From positions 1 to 43,671 of the forward strand of contig JAAXWL010000012.1 in NCBI GenBank assembly GCA_013334975.1: a DNA stretch of 43,671 bases, read 5' to 3'. Shown one piece after another: positions 15,818 through 25,304 of the stretch; positions within the stretch are counted from its first letter, which is position 1; the number at the start of each line of letters is the position of its first letter. Under the pieces are notes generated by a model. That model did not search any database. It was not told where the DNA came from and saw only the letters and a program-made list of their open reading frames with translations. The DNA is from Chlorobiaceae bacterium (GTDB lineage: Bacteria > Bacteroidota > Chlorobiia > Chlorobiales > Chlorobiaceae). A program made the position numbers and the translations under genes.

Positions 15818-16756
15818 ATGATGCCCCAGGAGCCTCTTGCACTGAAAGAATCGATCCGGCAGAGAGCCCTCGATCTCGGCTTCTGCACCGCTGGTTTTGC
15901 TGCCGCAGAACCATTGCCCGATGCGATGGCCCGTTACCGGCAGATGCTTGCCGATGGGCGACATGGCGAGATGGCTTATCTCGAAACCGGCCTCGAAGCA
16001 CGCCAGAATCCTGCTATACTCCTGCCAGAAATCCGGAGCGTCATCTCCGTCGCACTGCCGTGGCCCGCCCCTGCCGTGCCCGGCGCGATCTCCGGGTATG
16101 CCCTCCTGCCGGACTATCACCGTGTCATCAGTAAACTGCTTGGTGAGCTGCTTGACTTTATCCGCTTGGAGTGCAGTGAAGCAGTCAATGGGCGCGTCTC
16201 TGTGGACAGCTCGCCCGTGCTCGAAAAAGCGTGGGCTGAAGCTGCCGGAATCGGTCGCACCGGCAAAAACACCCTGCTCATCGCGCCCGGTTACGGTTCA
16301 CGCATCTTCCTCGGCGAACTGCTGCTCGACCTCGACCTCGAACCCGACGCGCCGCTCGACTGGAACCCCTGCGGCACCTGCACCGCCTGCCTCGACGCTT
16401 GCCCGTCAGGAGCGCTCACCGCCCCCGGCAAGCTCGATGCCCGACGCTGCATCTCCTACCTCACCATCGAACTGAAACGCGATTTCACCGAAGCCGAGGC
16501 CACTGCAACGGATGGATTGCTCTACGGCTGCGACCGCTGCCTCGACGCTTGCCCGAACAACATCACCGCCGGGGCGACAGCTTACCCCGGCTTTACACTA
16601 AAGGAGGATCTCGTCAACCTCACCGCCGCCGGGATTCTGGCACTAACCGGCTCCAGTTTCCGCAAACTCTTCGCTGGAACCCCGGCCATGCGCCTCGGCC
16701 TCAAACGTCTCAAACGCAACGCCCGAGCCGCGATCGTAAAAACGAACAAGCCATAA
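15818..16756 (+). CDS. queG: Epoxyqueuosine reductase
   Basis: QueG reduces epoxyqueuosine to queuosine in tRNA (wobble position 34 of GUN anticodons), using cobalamin and two [4Fe-4S] clusters. The 312-residue protein contains the DUF1730 region (LGFCTAGFAAAEPLPDA, RSVISVALPWP) and VDSSPVLEKAWAEAAGIGRTGKNT with its catalytic-region Asp. It also has two ferredoxin-like clusters: NPCGTCTACLDACPSGAL and YGCDRCLDACPNN. The C-terminal region is shorter than in HEAT-repeat-bearing QueG forms. Another queuosine-pathway gene, queE, lies at 21474. The start at 15818 is an ATG pair (MMPQ); either could be used. Confidence 0.93.
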   Translation: MMPQEPLALKESIRQRALDLGFCTAGFAAAEPLPDAMARYRQMLADGRHGEMAYLETGLEARQNPAILLPEIRSVISVALPWPAPAVPGAISGYALLPDYHRVISKLLGELLDFIRLECSEAVNGRVSVDSSPVLEKAWAEAAGIGRTGKNTLLIAPGYGSRIFLGELLLDLDLEPDAPLDWNPCGTCTACLDACPSGALTAPGKLDARRCISYLTIELKRDFTEAEATATDGLLYGCDRCLDACPNNITAGATAYPGFTLKEDLVNLTAAGILALTGSSFRKLFAGTPAMRLGLKRLKRNARAAIVKTNKP

Positions 16757-16805
16757 ATTCCGTTCTTATTCCTGCTGTCCTTTCAGTCACTGATTTACAA
16801 TAACC

Positions 16806-17291
16806 ATGGAAACAAACACCATACTCTGGCTCATCTCGGCACTCCTGCTCATCGCCGGTTTCACCGGTCTCCTCCTGCCCGCTCTGCCGGGGCTGCCGCT
16901 CATTCTTGCAGGGCTGATCTTCGCCACCTGGGCAGAAGACTTCGTCTACATCGGCTGGGGAACCATCGCAATCCTCGCCGTGCTCACCGCCCTGGCCTAC
17001 CTGATCGATCTGCTTGCCGGATTCCTGGGGGCAAAGCGCTTCGGAGCGGGCAAACACGGCATCACAGGATCGGTCATCGGTACGATTGTCGGACTCGCTT
17101 TCGGCTTACCCGGCATTATCATCGGCCCCTTCATCGGAGCCGTGATCGGTGAACTCTACGCCCAGAAAGACCTCCACTCCGCCAGCGCTGCAGGCTTCGG
17201 CGTCTGGATCGGAATGGCCCTCGGCACCGCCACCCGAATAGCCATAGCCTTTATTATGGTCGGAGTATTTTTGTTGGCAAGGTTTCTGTGA
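16806..17291 (+). CDS. DUF456 family membrane protein
   Basis: The 161-residue protein is almost entirely hydrophobic with four to five membrane segments. It shows the DUF456 pattern: an N-terminal WLISALLLIAGFTGLLLPAL then PGLPLILAGLIFATWAEDF, and a Gly-rich central block (GITGSVIGTIVGLAFGLPGI, IIGPFIGAVIGELYAQKD) resembling glycine-zipper packing. Function in the family is not established. It starts 49 bp after queG, so it may share the transcript. Its stop is followed by no obvious terminator. Confidence 0.8.
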   Translation: METNTILWLISALLLIAGFTGLLLPALPGLPLILAGLIFATWAEDFVYIGWGTIAILAVLTALAYLIDLLAGFLGAKRFGAGKHGITGSVIGTIVGLAFGLPGIIIGPFIGAVIGELYAQKDLHSASAAGFGVWIGMALGTATRIAIAFIMVGVFLLARFL

Positions 17292-17387
17292 GGGGGGAAA
17301 ACAAATCCGGTCATAGTAGCCTGAAACCAAACAATCGGCTCTTCGCAGCTGTAAGCGTTTAATAATGTTATTGGGTTAGTGTAACCT

Positions 17388-17828
17388 TTACACGACAAAC
17401 TTACTCGCATTTGCCACTTTACCCAGTAGTTTTTTCCGAAGCAACCAGCTACTATCTGACGGGATATCACTCCAATGAACCAGACAAATGCCCACTTTTT
17501 CATAATCACCAGCAATATCTTTCATGCGCAAGGTCGTATTTTCCGCCTTGGTAACGATATGCACCTGCTCAAAACGCCTTATTTCTGCTATAAACTCATC
17601 CTTGTTCTCACCAGACTTGATATGCTTTTGGATAAGAGATGTTAACTCTTTTTGAATCCTTAGATAGTGTTCAAGAACAAGGCCAGTATCGGTTCCGTTC
17701 TTAATGGAACTTTCGCTTACTAAACCTGAGAAAACACATACCTCTTTTGAAAGCTCAGTACCAAGCCAATGTGTATATCCAGTGCGAAAACCTCTCGCAT
17801 TGAAAAGCAAGCCTCGTGCTGACAGCAT
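17388..17828 (-). CDS. Hypothetical protein
   Basis: A 146-residue soluble protein with no signal peptide or membrane segment. It is lysine/glutamate rich in the centre (LEHYLRIQKELTSLIQKHIK, SGENKDEFIAEIRRFEQVHI), suggesting helices, and ends WLLRKKLLGKVANASKFVV. I do not recognise a family. It is lower in GC than the neighbouring queG-DUF456 genes and lies beside HicAB and an orphan antitoxin, so an accessory, possibly acquired, gene is likely. The frame is intact and the ATG at 17828 is the only plausible start. Confidence 0.55.
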   Translation of the reverse strand: MLSARGLLFNARGFRTGYTHWLGTELSKEVCVFSGLVSESSIKNGTDTGLVLEHYLRIQKELTSLIQKHIKSGENKDEFIAEIRRFEQVHIVTKAENTTLRMKDIAGDYEKVGICLVHWSDIPSDSSWLLRKKLLGKVANASKFVV

Positions 17829-17992
17829 AATGATATCGTAACAAATACCCAGTTTCTTGATCTATATCCATAATTTATGCAATCTACAGCCGAAACTATC
17901 GATGATTAGCATTGTTCATTAGCAATAAATATGTTTCATGATGCAGCAAATTGCATTGAGAGTGAATTCAAGAACCGTTGTTCTGGTTTTCT

Positions 17993-18211
17993 TCACTCAA
18001 ACTCCGAACGATGAATCCCGGACTGCCGAATGATGGACATCAACGTACCGACCTTGATTTCCTTGTGATCGGGCACTGGAACGGTAATGGTGCTTCCGGG
18101 TATCTGTTTTTGCATAATGATATGACTTCCTTTTCTTCTCACTTCACGAAAACCATACCTTTGAAGAATCTGGCAGATTTCTTGTCCCGAACAAACCCTG
18201 AGTTTACCCAA
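17993..18211 (-). CDS. hicA: HicA-family mRNA interferase toxin
   Basis: This 72-residue protein has the HicA double-stranded RNA-binding-like fold with its catalytic His in the GSH motif: LQRYGFREVRRKGSHIIMQK (H30). TITVPVPDHKEIKVGTL and a terminal SIIRQSGI segment complete the match. HicA cleaves mRNA and is held by HicB. Here the antitoxin gene comes first and the frames overlap by 8 nt, the reverse of the classical hicA-hicB order but common in the HicB-first subgroup. Confidence 0.9.
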   Translation of the reverse strand: MGKLRVCSGQEICQILQRYGFREVRRKGSHIIMQKQIPGSTITVPVPDHKEIKVGTLMSIIRQSGIHRSEFE

Positions 18212-18425
18212 CCGCCACCTCGACTTGCGTTACATACACCTCTTCATGAAAACGCTCTTTGATCTCTGCCGGTGAAGCCGTTTCAAAAAACAACTCCAAT
18301 GCCTCTTTAAGATTCGTACGGGCTTCATCCACCGTATCACCCTGACTTGCAACATCGACTTCAGGGCAAAACGATACATATCCGTCGCACTCTTTTTCAA
18401 TGATAGCTGTTAATTGTCTGGTCAT
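18204..18425 (-). CDS. hicB: HicB-family antitoxin
   Basis: The 73-residue protein has the partial-RNase-H fold of HicB: LTAIIEKECDGYVSFCPEVD, VASQGDTVDEARTNLKEAL, ELFFETASP. It has no C-terminal DNA-binding domain, so it belongs to the short class, and repression of its own promoter may need another mechanism. AAGGAAA lies just upstream of the ATG as a Shine-Dalgarno site. Its stop lies inside the start of hicA. Confidence 0.9.
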   Translation of the reverse strand: MTRQLTAIIEKECDGYVSFCPEVDVASQGDTVDEARTNLKEALELFFETASPAEIKERFHEEVYVTQVEVAVG

Positions 18426-18480
18426 AATTATTTCCTTTTATTATTCATCGTGAAATGAACGCCTATGGGGCATATTGCCT

Positions 18481-18696
18481 TCAGCCCATTATTCTTTTCT
18501 TGACCTCATGCCAGGGAGATCCCTCATCCGGATTGGCATGATAAGCCTCAAGTCGCTTTTCCAATTCCTGTTTATGCCATTCGGGAATCTGAACTGCCTC
18601 AGGCGCCTCTGCGATAGAGTCCCAAATATCTTCGACAAGCTGAATGCGTTGCAGAATTGGCATCTCTGCAATTTCCAATACTGAAAGAGTCTTCAC
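18481..18696 (-). CDS. Orphan addiction-module antitoxin (RelB/ParD-like, PF09720 type)
   Basis: The small protein VKTLSVLEIAEMPILQRIQL then VEDIWDSIAEAPEAVQIPEW and HKQELEKRLEAYHANPDEGS matches the helical putative addiction-module component family, whose members precede RelE/ParE toxins. A GTG start at 18696 is preferred because AGAGGAGA lies about 9 nt upstream; this gives 71 residues. An upstream ATG at 18768 would add a hydrophobic stretch foreign to the family. Only 55 bp separate its stop from the hicB start, so the usual toxin gene is missing. It may be a remnant or may act as an anti-addiction factor. Confidence 0.78.
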   Translation of the reverse strand: MKTLSVLEIAEMPILQRIQLVEDIWDSIAEAPEAVQIPEWHKQELEKRLEAYHANPDEGSPWHEVKKRIMG

Positions 18697-18787
18697 GCCA
18701 AAGTCTCCTCTTGGTACATGAGATTCTGCAAACATCAATGACAGAGTAATCACAGAACAATATAACACTCCCCCTGTACTCCTTCAC

Positions 18788-18837
18788 TAAAAACAAAAAC
18801 AGCCGGGACAACACGTTTCAACCTGCTATCCCGGCTG
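18788..18837 (-). terminator. Rho-independent terminator of purH
   Basis: Read on the minus strand, CAGCCGGGA (18829-18837) and TCCCGGCTG (18800-18808) form a 9-bp GC-rich stem, followed by TTTTTGTTTTT. It lies about 190 bp after the purH stop codon, with no gene between. Confidence 0.75.
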
Positions 18838-19028
18838 TCCTTTCAGTCCTTTATGTCCCTTATACTCCTGTCAAATTGCCAACAGAAGCCTTTTCAAGCC
18901 GTCGTGATCCCGATTCATCGGGAAAGGCGGACGGTACGGAGAAACCGGAGCGTACATAAAAGTACGTGAGGATTTCGAGTACCGCCAAACGAAGCAATCA
19001 ACCCGCGCAACAGGCTTCAAAAGGTTTA

Positions 19029-20600
19029 TCAATGCTTGAAATGCCGCATCCCGGTAAACACCATCGCCAGATTGTTGGCATCGGCGGCTTCGATAACCTC
19101 ATTATCCCTGATCGAACCGCCCGGCTGGATCACCGCAGTCACACCCGCTTCGGCAGCGGCAAGCAGGCCATCGGCAAACGGGAAGAAGGCGTCAGAGGCC
19201 ACAACCGAACCTTTCAGGTCGAGCCCCACTTCCGAGGCTTTCCAGCGAGCAATCTTCGAGGAATCGACGCGGGACATCTGGCCTGCGCCCACGCCAAAGG
19301 TCTGGCGATTCTTGACGTAGAGAATAGTGTTCGACTTGATGTGCCGGCAAATCTTCCAGGCAAACATCAGATCAGCCAGCTCCTCTCCGGTAGGCTGACG
19401 CCTGGTGACCACCTTCAGTTCATCCGGAGCGACCGTCTTGCTGTCGCGCTCCTGCACCAGCATACCGAACGGCGTTGAGCGGAACTCCCATCCACCCGAC
19501 GGCAAAGCTTTTTTCTGAAGCACCAGGCGACGATCTTTCTTCTTCATGAGCAGATCGAGCACACCATCCTCAAAGGCCGGTGCGATGAGAATCTCGGTGA
19601 ATATTTCGTTCACCGCTTTGGCCGTCTCCATATCGAGCGGACGGTTAAAGGCGATAATGCCCCCAAACGGAGCCTGTGTATCGGTCGAAAATGCCTTGTG
19701 CCAGGCTTCGCAGAGCGTCGAAGCCTGCGCGACTCCGCAGGGGTTGGTGTGCTTGACAATCACTACCGATGGCCCCTCTCCCCGAAACTCCTCGACGATA
19801 CTGGCCGCAGCCGAAATGTCGAGCATATTGTTATATGACAGCTCCTTGCCATGCAGCTTGTCGAAAAAGTCGCCGAACGAGCGCACGCCGAAGCCATCGT
19901 TCATCCGGTACAATCCGGCATTCTGATGCGGGTTCTCACCATATCGCATACCAAGCTCTTTCTCAAGGCGAACAGTCATGGTATCGGCAGCCTCCACCGT
20001 TCCTGCGGCCTTCGCCATATAAGCGGCAATGGCCGTATCGTACCTCGAAGTCAGGGCAAAAACTTTGATGGCGAGCCTCAGGCGGGTAGCCCGGGTCGTC
20101 GCACCGCCATTGGAGCGCATCTCGGCAAGCACTGCCGCGTAATCCTCCGCATCGGTAATCACCGTGACCGATTCGTTGTTCTTGGCTGCACTGCGCAGCA
20201 TCGAAGGGCCGCCGATGTCGATATTCTCGATAGCATCTTCAAAGGTCACGTCAGCTTTGGCGACGGTCGCCTCGAAGGGATAGAGGTTGACCGCAACGAG
20301 GTCAATGAACCCGATGCCGTTCTCTTGGGCTGCTCGCTGGTGTTCCGGATTCTGGCGAACGGCAAGCAGAGCACCGTGGATTTTCGGGTGAAGCGTCTTG
20401 ACCCTCCCATCCATAATCTCCGGAAAACCGGTGATGACCGAGATCGATTGGGCAGCGACACCCGCATCCTGAAGCGATTTCAGGGTTCCACCGGTTGAGA
20501 AGATTTCAACACCCATCGAAGATAAATCGCTGCAGAAATCGACGATACCGGTTTTATCGGAAACGGAAACAAGCGCCCGCTTGATGACAGGATCAGACAT
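19029..20600 (-). CDS. purH: Bifunctional AICAR transformylase/IMP cyclohydrolase
   Basis: PurH carries out the last two steps of purine synthesis, formylating AICAR with 10-formyl-THF and closing the ring to IMP. The 523-residue protein has the N-terminal MGS-like cyclohydrolase domain ([38 protein letters not shown]). The C-terminal transformylase domain has the catalytic KHTNPCG motif near residue 280 and [15 protein letters not shown] near the C-terminus. Length and motifs are complete. It is divergent from purN, which supplies an earlier formyl-transfer step, across a 262-bp intergenic region that must hold both promoters. A terminator lies at 18788-18837. Confidence 0.97.
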   Translation of the reverse strand: MSDPVIKRALVSVSDKTGIVDFCSDLSSMGVEIFSTGGTLKSLQDAGVAAQSISVITGFPEIMDGRVKTLHPKIHGALLAVRQNPEHQRAAQENGIGFIDLVAVNLYPFEATVAKADVTFEDAIENIDIGGPSMLRSAAKNNESVTVITDAEDYAAVLAEMRSNGGATTRATRLRLAIKVFALTSRYDTAIAAYMAKAAGTVEAADTMTVRLEKELGMRYGENPHQNAGLYRMNDGFGVRSFGDFFDKLHGKELSYNNMLDISAAASIVEEFRGEGPSVVIVKHTNPCGVAQASTLCEAWHKAFSTDTQAPFGGIIAFNRPLDMETAKAVNEIFTEILIAPAFEDGVLDLLMKKKDRRLVLQKKALPSGGWEFRSTPFGMLVQERDSKTVAPDELKVVTRRQPTGEELADLMFAWKICRHIKSNTILYVKNRQTFGVGAGQMSRVDSSKIARWKASEVGLDLKGSVVASDAFFPFADGLLAAAEAGVTAVIQPGGSIRDNEVIEAADANNLAMVFTGMRHFKH

Positions 20601-20862
20601 GGCAAAGAATCAGGTTGAGATTGAGAGGCAGTTAAAGGCCGGAAATTAACAAAAAAACTCCTCATTCCACCACCCAGAATCCGTTCGTCACTGACCTGCT
20701 TCTCTCCTCTTTGCCTCAATGACCTTACTTCCGGCCATCCTCCCATCGAACGGCTCAGACCACCCTCTGTAAGTTCCGGATGATGCCCCAGCGAAGTGGA
20801 CTTTTGTTTGGATTTGAAAAATGGGCTCGTCGGGTGCATATTGAGAGAATATCTTCAAATTC

Positions 20863-21477
20863 ATGGCAATCAGGCGAATGAGCGACAAGAAAAAAAAACT
20901 GGCGGTATTCTGCTCCGGAAGGGGCTCGAATTTCAGAACCCTGTTCTATGCCATCATCGAACGCGAACTGTCGGCCGAAATCGTGCTGTGCCTGTCGAAC
21001 CGTGCAGAGTGCGGAGCTATGGATTTTGCCCGAAATTATGGCATCGAAACCCTCCACCTTTCGGAATCCCTGTTCAAATCGTCCGGCGAGTTCTCCAGTG
21101 CCATGCTGCACGCACTTCAGGATCGTCAGATCGACCTGATTCTGCTTGCCGGGTACTTGCGCAAGGTTCCGGATGAGGTCGTTGCAGCCTTCCCCGAAAA
21201 AATCGTCAACATTCATCCAGCCCTGCTCCCGCAATTCGGAGGCGTCGGCATGTATGGTATGCGCGTTCATGAAGCCGTCTTGCAGTCCGGTCAAACCCGG
21301 AGCGGCGCGACCGTGCATTTCGTCAACGAGGAGTATGACAAGGGAAGAATCATCTTGCAGAAACACGTTCCTGTGCTAAAGGGCGATACCCCCGAAACAC
21401 TCGCAAGGAGAGTGCTCGAATGCGAACACCGGATCTATCCTGATGCCCTTGAAATATTGCTCGATGAACATCCATGA
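20863..21477 (+). CDS. purN: Phosphoribosylglycinamide formyltransferase
   Basis: PurN transfers a formyl group from 10-formyl-THF to GAR, the third step of purine synthesis. The 204-residue protein has the Rossmann-like start LAVFCSGRGSNFRTLFYAI and LAGYLRKVPDEVV. The active-site region follows: VNIHPALLPQFGG containing the catalytic Asn-His, then GATVHFVNEEYDKGRII with the essential Asp. The first ATG (20863) and a second at 20878 (MSDKKKK) are both possible; no clear Shine-Dalgarno site decides. Its stop overlaps the queE start by 4 nt (ATGA). The gene is divergent from purH. Confidence 0.95.
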   Translation: MAIRRMSDKKKKLAVFCSGRGSNFRTLFYAIIERELSAEIVLCLSNRAECGAMDFARNYGIETLHLSESLFKSSGEFSSAMLHALQDRQIDLILLAGYLRKVPDEVVAAFPEKIVNIHPALLPQFGGVGMYGMRVHEAVLQSGQTRSGATVHFVNEEYDKGRIILQKHVPVLKGDTPETLARRVLECEHRIYPDALEILLDEHP

Positions 21478-22136
21478 ACAGGGCAACGACCATCAGGGTC
21501 AATGAAATCTTCCACTCGATTCAGGGGGAATCATCGTTTACCGGGTGGCCGTGCGCGTTCGTGCGCCTGGCCGGATGCGGTCACGGATGCTTGTACTGCG
21601 ATACCGACTATGCGGAGGAGTCCGGAGTGCTCATGTCCGTCGAACAGACGGCAAAGCAGGCGCTTGGCTATGGCGCACCATACATCGAAGTCACCGGAGG
21701 CGAGCCGCTGCTTCAACCCGGTGTCTACCCGCTCCTTGAAACCCTGTGCGACCGGAAGGCAAGGGTGCTGCTTGAAACCGGCGGGTTCCTTCCGGTTGAT
21801 CGCGTTGACGCTCGTGTCTACACCATCATCGACATCAAGACCCCCTCTTCGGGGGTTTCGGAACAGAACTGCATTGACAATTACGCCTTTGCCATCACTT
21901 CGCCAGAACGGTTCGAATTCAAAGTGGTCATTGCCTCACGCCAGGACTATCTCTGGGCGAAATCGTTCCTGACGAACCAGAAACTCTCCGGAACCTGTCG
22001 GATACTCTTCGGAACAGTCTTCGGAGCACTCGAACCGCGATTGCTGGCCGAATGGCTCCTTGAAGACCGCCTCCCCGTCAGAATGCAGCTCCAGCTCCAC
22101 AAATACATCTGGAAACCCGATACCAGAGGGGTATAG
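21474..22136 (+). CDS. queE: 7-carboxy-7-deazaguanine synthase (radical SAM)
   Basis: QueE converts 6-carboxytetrahydropterin to 7-carboxy-7-deazaguanine on the way to queuosine, by radical SAM chemistry. The 220-residue protein has FHSIQGESSFTGWPCAFVRL and the cluster motif AGCGHGCLYCDTDYA, with Cys at 35, 39 and 42 (CxxxCxxC). VTGGEPLLQP then binds SAM. The partial barrel and size fit QueE. The start overlaps the purN stop by 4 nt and the next gene begins immediately after its stop, so purN, queE and the glycosyltransferase gene form a tightly packed transcript. queG at 15818 belongs to the same pathway. Confidence 0.93.
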   Translation: MNRATTIRVNEIFHSIQGESSFTGWPCAFVRLAGCGHGCLYCDTDYAEESGVLMSVEQTAKQALGYGAPYIEVTGGEPLLQPGVYPLLETLCDRKARVLLETGGFLPVDRVDARVYTIIDIKTPSSGVSEQNCIDNYAFAITSPERFEFKVVIASRQDYLWAKSFLTNQKLSGTCRILFGTVFGALEPRLLAEWLLEDRLPVRMQLQLHKYIWKPDTRGV

Positions 22137-23123
22137 ATGATCGCACTTTCCGTCATCGTACCGTTCTATAACGAACGTGAGTCGCTGCCTGAGCTCTGCA
22201 CCCGGTTGTTCGAAGCCCTTGCCGACCCTGAACTGCACCGCTGTTTCGATAAAGGGTTCAGCTTCGAAATCATCCTGATCGATGACGGATCGACCGATGA
22301 GCCGGATCAGGTGATCCATCAGCTCATGGCAGAGCGACCTGAACTCCGCCTTATCTCTTTCAGAAGAAACTATGGAAAGACCGAAGCGCTTTCGGCAGGA
22401 TTCCGTGCGGCATCTGGTGAGATCGTCGTCACCATCGACGCTGACCTGCAGGACGATCCGCAGGAGATTACCCCACTGGTGCTGAAAATCAGGCAAGGTT
22501 TCGATCTGGTGAGCGGATGGAAAAAGGAGCGCCACGACCCGCCCGGCAAAATATTGCCCTCAAAGCTTTTCAACCTGACCACCCGCCTCTTCAGCGGCAT
22601 TGCGCTGCACGACTTCAACTGCGGACTGAAGGCCTTCCGTCACGAACTCTCCTCTTCGCTCGACCTTCGCGGCCAGATGCACCGGTACATCCCGGTGCTG
22701 GCGCAGTGGAGAGGGTTCAGGGTCACGGAAATACCGGTCCGGCATCATGCCCGGAAATACGGAAAAAGCAAGTTCGGCTCTTCGAGATTTCTTGCCGGCC
22801 TGTTCGATCTCCTCTCGGTCATCTTCATCACCCGGTACCTGAAGCGCCCCATGCACTTTTTCGGCATGATGGGGCTCGGCAGCTTTTTGCTTGGCCTGTG
22901 CATCAGCCTTTGGGTCACCCTCGACAAGCTTCTGCTTCATCGCCCTGTAAGCAACCGGCCGATTCTCTTTCTCGGCATCCTCCTGATCATCCTCGGCGTC
23001 CAATTCTTCTCGACCGGGCTGCTCGGTGAACTGCTCTCGACCCGACCATCCCGCCAAGCGGACTGGTCAATCCGCCAAACAGCCAACATCCCCGACGAAA
23101 CCGTGAAAAAACTCATGGAATGA
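22137..23123 (+). CDS. Family 2 glycosyltransferase, polyprenyl-phosphate type (GtrB/DPM1-like)
   Basis: The 328-residue protein has an N-terminal GT-A domain: [51 protein letters not shown] and the DxD-type [13 protein letters not shown]. The acceptor region follows ([32 protein letters not shown]-like sequence). Two C-terminal membrane segments lie at about 240-262 and 278-300. This layout is typical of enzymes that transfer a sugar from a nucleotide donor to polyprenyl phosphate for later flipping and transfer to lipid A, O-antigen or protein. The specific sugar is unknown. It starts directly after queE, without a gap. Confidence 0.88.
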   Translation: MIALSVIVPFYNERESLPELCTRLFEALADPELHRCFDKGFSFEIILIDDGSTDEPDQVIHQLMAERPELRLISFRRNYGKTEALSAGFRAASGEIVVTIDADLQDDPQEITPLVLKIRQGFDLVSGWKKERHDPPGKILPSKLFNLTTRLFSGIALHDFNCGLKAFRHELSSSLDLRGQMHRYIPVLAQWRGFRVTEIPVRHHARKYGKSKFGSSRFLAGLFDLLSVIFITRYLKRPMHFFGMMGLGSFLLGLCISLWVTLDKLLLHRPVSNRPILFLGILLIILGVQFFSTGLLGELLSTRPSRQADWSIRQTANIPDETVKKLME

Positions 23124-23166
23124 AGCGCGTCCGTCAAGCCACATCAAAAAGCAAACCAACAACTCC

Positions 23167-24015
23167 ATGAAACGGATTGGTGCCCATGTCAGTATTGCCG
23201 GAGGCGTCGAAAACGCTCCGTTGAACGCCACAAATATCGGTGCAAAAGCGTTCGCCATGTTTACAAGAAACCAGCGGCAATGGCAATCTGCCCCTCTTGC
23301 GGCATCGTCGATCGATGCCTTCAGGCAAAACTGCCTCGATGCCGGATTGCTGCCTGCTCACATACTGCCGCACGACAGCTATCTCATCAATCTCGGTCAT
23401 CCCGAAGCTGACAAGCTCACCAAATCACGCGAAGCATTCATCATCGAAATGAAACGCACCGAAGAACTCGGACTTACGATGCTGAATTTCCATCCCGGCA
23501 GCCACCTCAACCTTGTCGGCGAAGAGCAGTGCCTTCGAATCATCGCCGAATCGGTCAACAGCGCCCTCGAAGCAACACAAGGAGTTACCGCTGTCATCGA
23601 GAATACCGCTGGACAGGGAAGCAACCTCGGATGGCGCTTCGAACATCTCGCCACCATCATTGACCTGATCGAAGACAAAGCGCGAATCGGCGTCTGCCTC
23701 GACACCTGCCATCTGTTTGCCAGCGGTTATGACCTCAGAACACCCGAGGCTTTCGATGTTACACTCGCAGAATTCGACCAGATCGTTGGACTCCCGTATC
23801 TGAGAGGAATGCACCTGAACGACGCCAAACAACCTCTCGGCAGCAAGGTAGACCGGCACGCCTGCATCGGCAAGGGGATGATCGGCATCGATGCCTTTTC
23901 GTACATCATGCGCCACCCGAAGCTTGAGGAGATTCCCCTGATTCTGGAAACCCCCGATTCCGATGGCTGGGCCGAAGAGATTGCCATGCTCTACCGCCTC
24001 GCAGACGGGCAATGA
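23167..24015 (+). CDS. nfo: Endonuclease IV (AP endonuclease)
   Basis: Nfo cleaves DNA 5' to abasic sites in base excision repair, using three zinc ions in a TIM barrel. The 282-residue protein has the family start [27 protein letters not shown], then [57 protein letters not shown] and [11 protein letters not shown]. These contain the zinc-binding His, Glu and Asp residues. Length is normal. It lies 43 bp after the glycosyltransferase gene on the same strand. Confidence 0.96.
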   Translation: MKRIGAHVSIAGGVENAPLNATNIGAKAFAMFTRNQRQWQSAPLAASSIDAFRQNCLDAGLLPAHILPHDSYLINLGHPEADKLTKSREAFIIEMKRTEELGLTMLNFHPGSHLNLVGEEQCLRIIAESVNSALEATQGVTAVIENTAGQGSNLGWRFEHLATIIDLIEDKARIGVCLDTCHLFASGYDLRTPEAFDVTLAEFDQIVGLPYLRGMHLNDAKQPLGSKVDRHACIGKGMIGIDAFSYIMRHPKLEEIPLILETPDSDGWAEEIAMLYRLADGQ

Positions 24016-24134
24016 CTAACAGGCAAAGAACGGTGTTCTTCTCAGTGAACCAGAAACTCAATGATGAGTGAGCCCCGTTCAGCGGCGATAGAAATTGAGG
24101 TCGGTAGAGCATTAATCGAGATTCCAAATGAAAT

Positions 24135-24219
24135 CCGATTTGGATACCGATGAAAAAAAAGAGATAGGCAGGTGAATTGTCCAAATCGGTATCGGTATCG
24201 GTATCGGTATCGGTATCGA
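24135..24219. repeat. ATCGGT hexamer array with a flanking half-copy
   Basis: Five perfect ATCGGT units plus ATCG lie at 24185-24218, after CCAA. A related inverted piece, CCGATTTGGATACCGAT, is at 24135-24151. The array lies in the 315-bp gap between the convergent nfo and ftsX genes, which contains no gene that I can see. Related shorter arrays are at 11808 and 11944. Confidence 0.8.
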
Positions 24220-24260
24220 AAAAAAATCATAGTACGCCAACAGTACATGAGTTTCTTAGG

Positions 24261-24286
24261 AAGGGCAGAGACACCGCTCTGCCCCT
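24261..24286. terminator. Hairpin between convergent nfo and ftsX genes
   Basis: AAGGGCAGAG and CTCTGCCCCTT pair around an ACACCG loop. It lies 45 bp from the ftsX stop codon and 246 bp from the nfo stop. No strong T tract follows on either strand, so terminator function is only plausible. Confidence 0.4.
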
Positions 24287-24330
24287 TCAGAATATGATGA
24301 GTCAGTGACCACTCTGCCGTCCTTTCTCTT

Positions 24331-25239
24331 TCAGGCTTTCCGCAGGAAGCGTGCCACAGAAAACAGACTCCCAGACAAACCAAGCACGATACCAAGCGCC
24401 AAAAGTCCGATACTGACCAGAGCAGCCGATGGATGCAGTATCTTGTAGACAGCCGGTTCATAACGCCAGAGCACCTGTTCAAACACCAGCCAGACGCCGA
24501 GAGCCGCCAGTCCTCCTGAAACCAGCCCCTGCAAGGCACCCTCGAAGAGAAAAGGCGCACTGATAAACCATCGGGTAGCCCCCACCAGTCTCATGGTCTT
24601 GATCCTGTCACGACAGGCATACATGGCCAGCCGAACGGTGAAGGCGTTCATCACGATGGTGGCCAGCGCAATAACCCCGCCCATGCCCGCAGTAATGAGG
24701 GTAAACACATGGGCATTCCGTTCGAGACCCGCCAGATACTCCTGATTGTACCGTATATCGAGCCACGGATCGAGAGCTCCGATTTTCTTTCCGATTGCCA
24801 CGATACGATCCGGGCCGGTGTACTCTGGCAAAATGCTCAACCTGACGGAGCGAGGCAATGGATTGACGCCAAGGACCCCTTCAACATGCTCGCCGAAATC
24901 ACGGGCAAACCGGTCCGCAGCCTCATTGCGTGAAACGAACCTGGCATCTCCGACTCCGGCAAGCGACTTCATCTGCCCGGCGAGCGATTCAGCCTGCAGG
25001 TCGGTCATGCTGTCATCGAAAAACACCTCGATCTCAACACGTGAGCGAACCTCCTGGATTATCTGGTAAAAGCTCAGCGATACCGTACCGAACAGGCCAA
25101 GCAGAAGCAGTGAAAAAAAACCTGTGGCAATCGTGACCGCTGCAGGAAGTTTGGCCCTTCCTGTTCCTGAAATCCCCTCTCTGATGCTGTAAAGCAAACT
25201 CATAGTGTCACTGTTTTTTCCGCTTTTCGATTGTTTCAT
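24331..25239 (-). CDS. ftsX: FtsX-like cell-division permease
   Basis: FtsX pairs with the ATPase FtsE at the division septum, controlling peptidoglycan hydrolases. The 302-residue protein has the FtsX layout. A first membrane segment is near residue 35-60 (AVTIATGFFSLLLLGLFGTV), followed by the extracytoplasmic domain (VEIEVFFDDSMTDLQAESL, and RLSILPEYTGPDRIVAIGKK). Three C-terminal membrane helices flank the conserved RDRIKTMRLVGAT segment. The chosen ATG at 25239 could be replaced by one at 25203 (MSLLYSIREGISG), which would be closer to the usual N-terminus. No ftsE gene is in the window. Confidence 0.88.
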   Translation of the reverse strand: MKQSKSGKNSDTMSLLYSIREGISGTGRAKLPAAVTIATGFFSLLLLGLFGTVSLSFYQIIQEVRSRVEIEVFFDDSMTDLQAESLAGQMKSLAGVGDARFVSRNEAADRFARDFGEHVEGVLGVNPLPRSVRLSILPEYTGPDRIVAIGKKIGALDPWLDIRYNQEYLAGLERNAHVFTLITAGMGGVIALATIVMNAFTVRLAMYACRDRIKTMRLVGATRWFISAPFLFEGALQGLVSGGLAALGVWLVFEQVLWRYEPAVYKILHPSAALVSIGLLALGIVLGLSGSLFSVARFLRKA

Positions 25240-25304
25240 ACCGAAGAATCAAAAAAAGCTGTTGCAAATCCAAGTTTTTTTTCAGATTATTAGACCATTC
25301 CGAA

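Noticed and set aside
24185-24218. Possible CRISPR array
   Set aside because: The hexamer units are contiguous with no spacers, and no cas gene is in the window.
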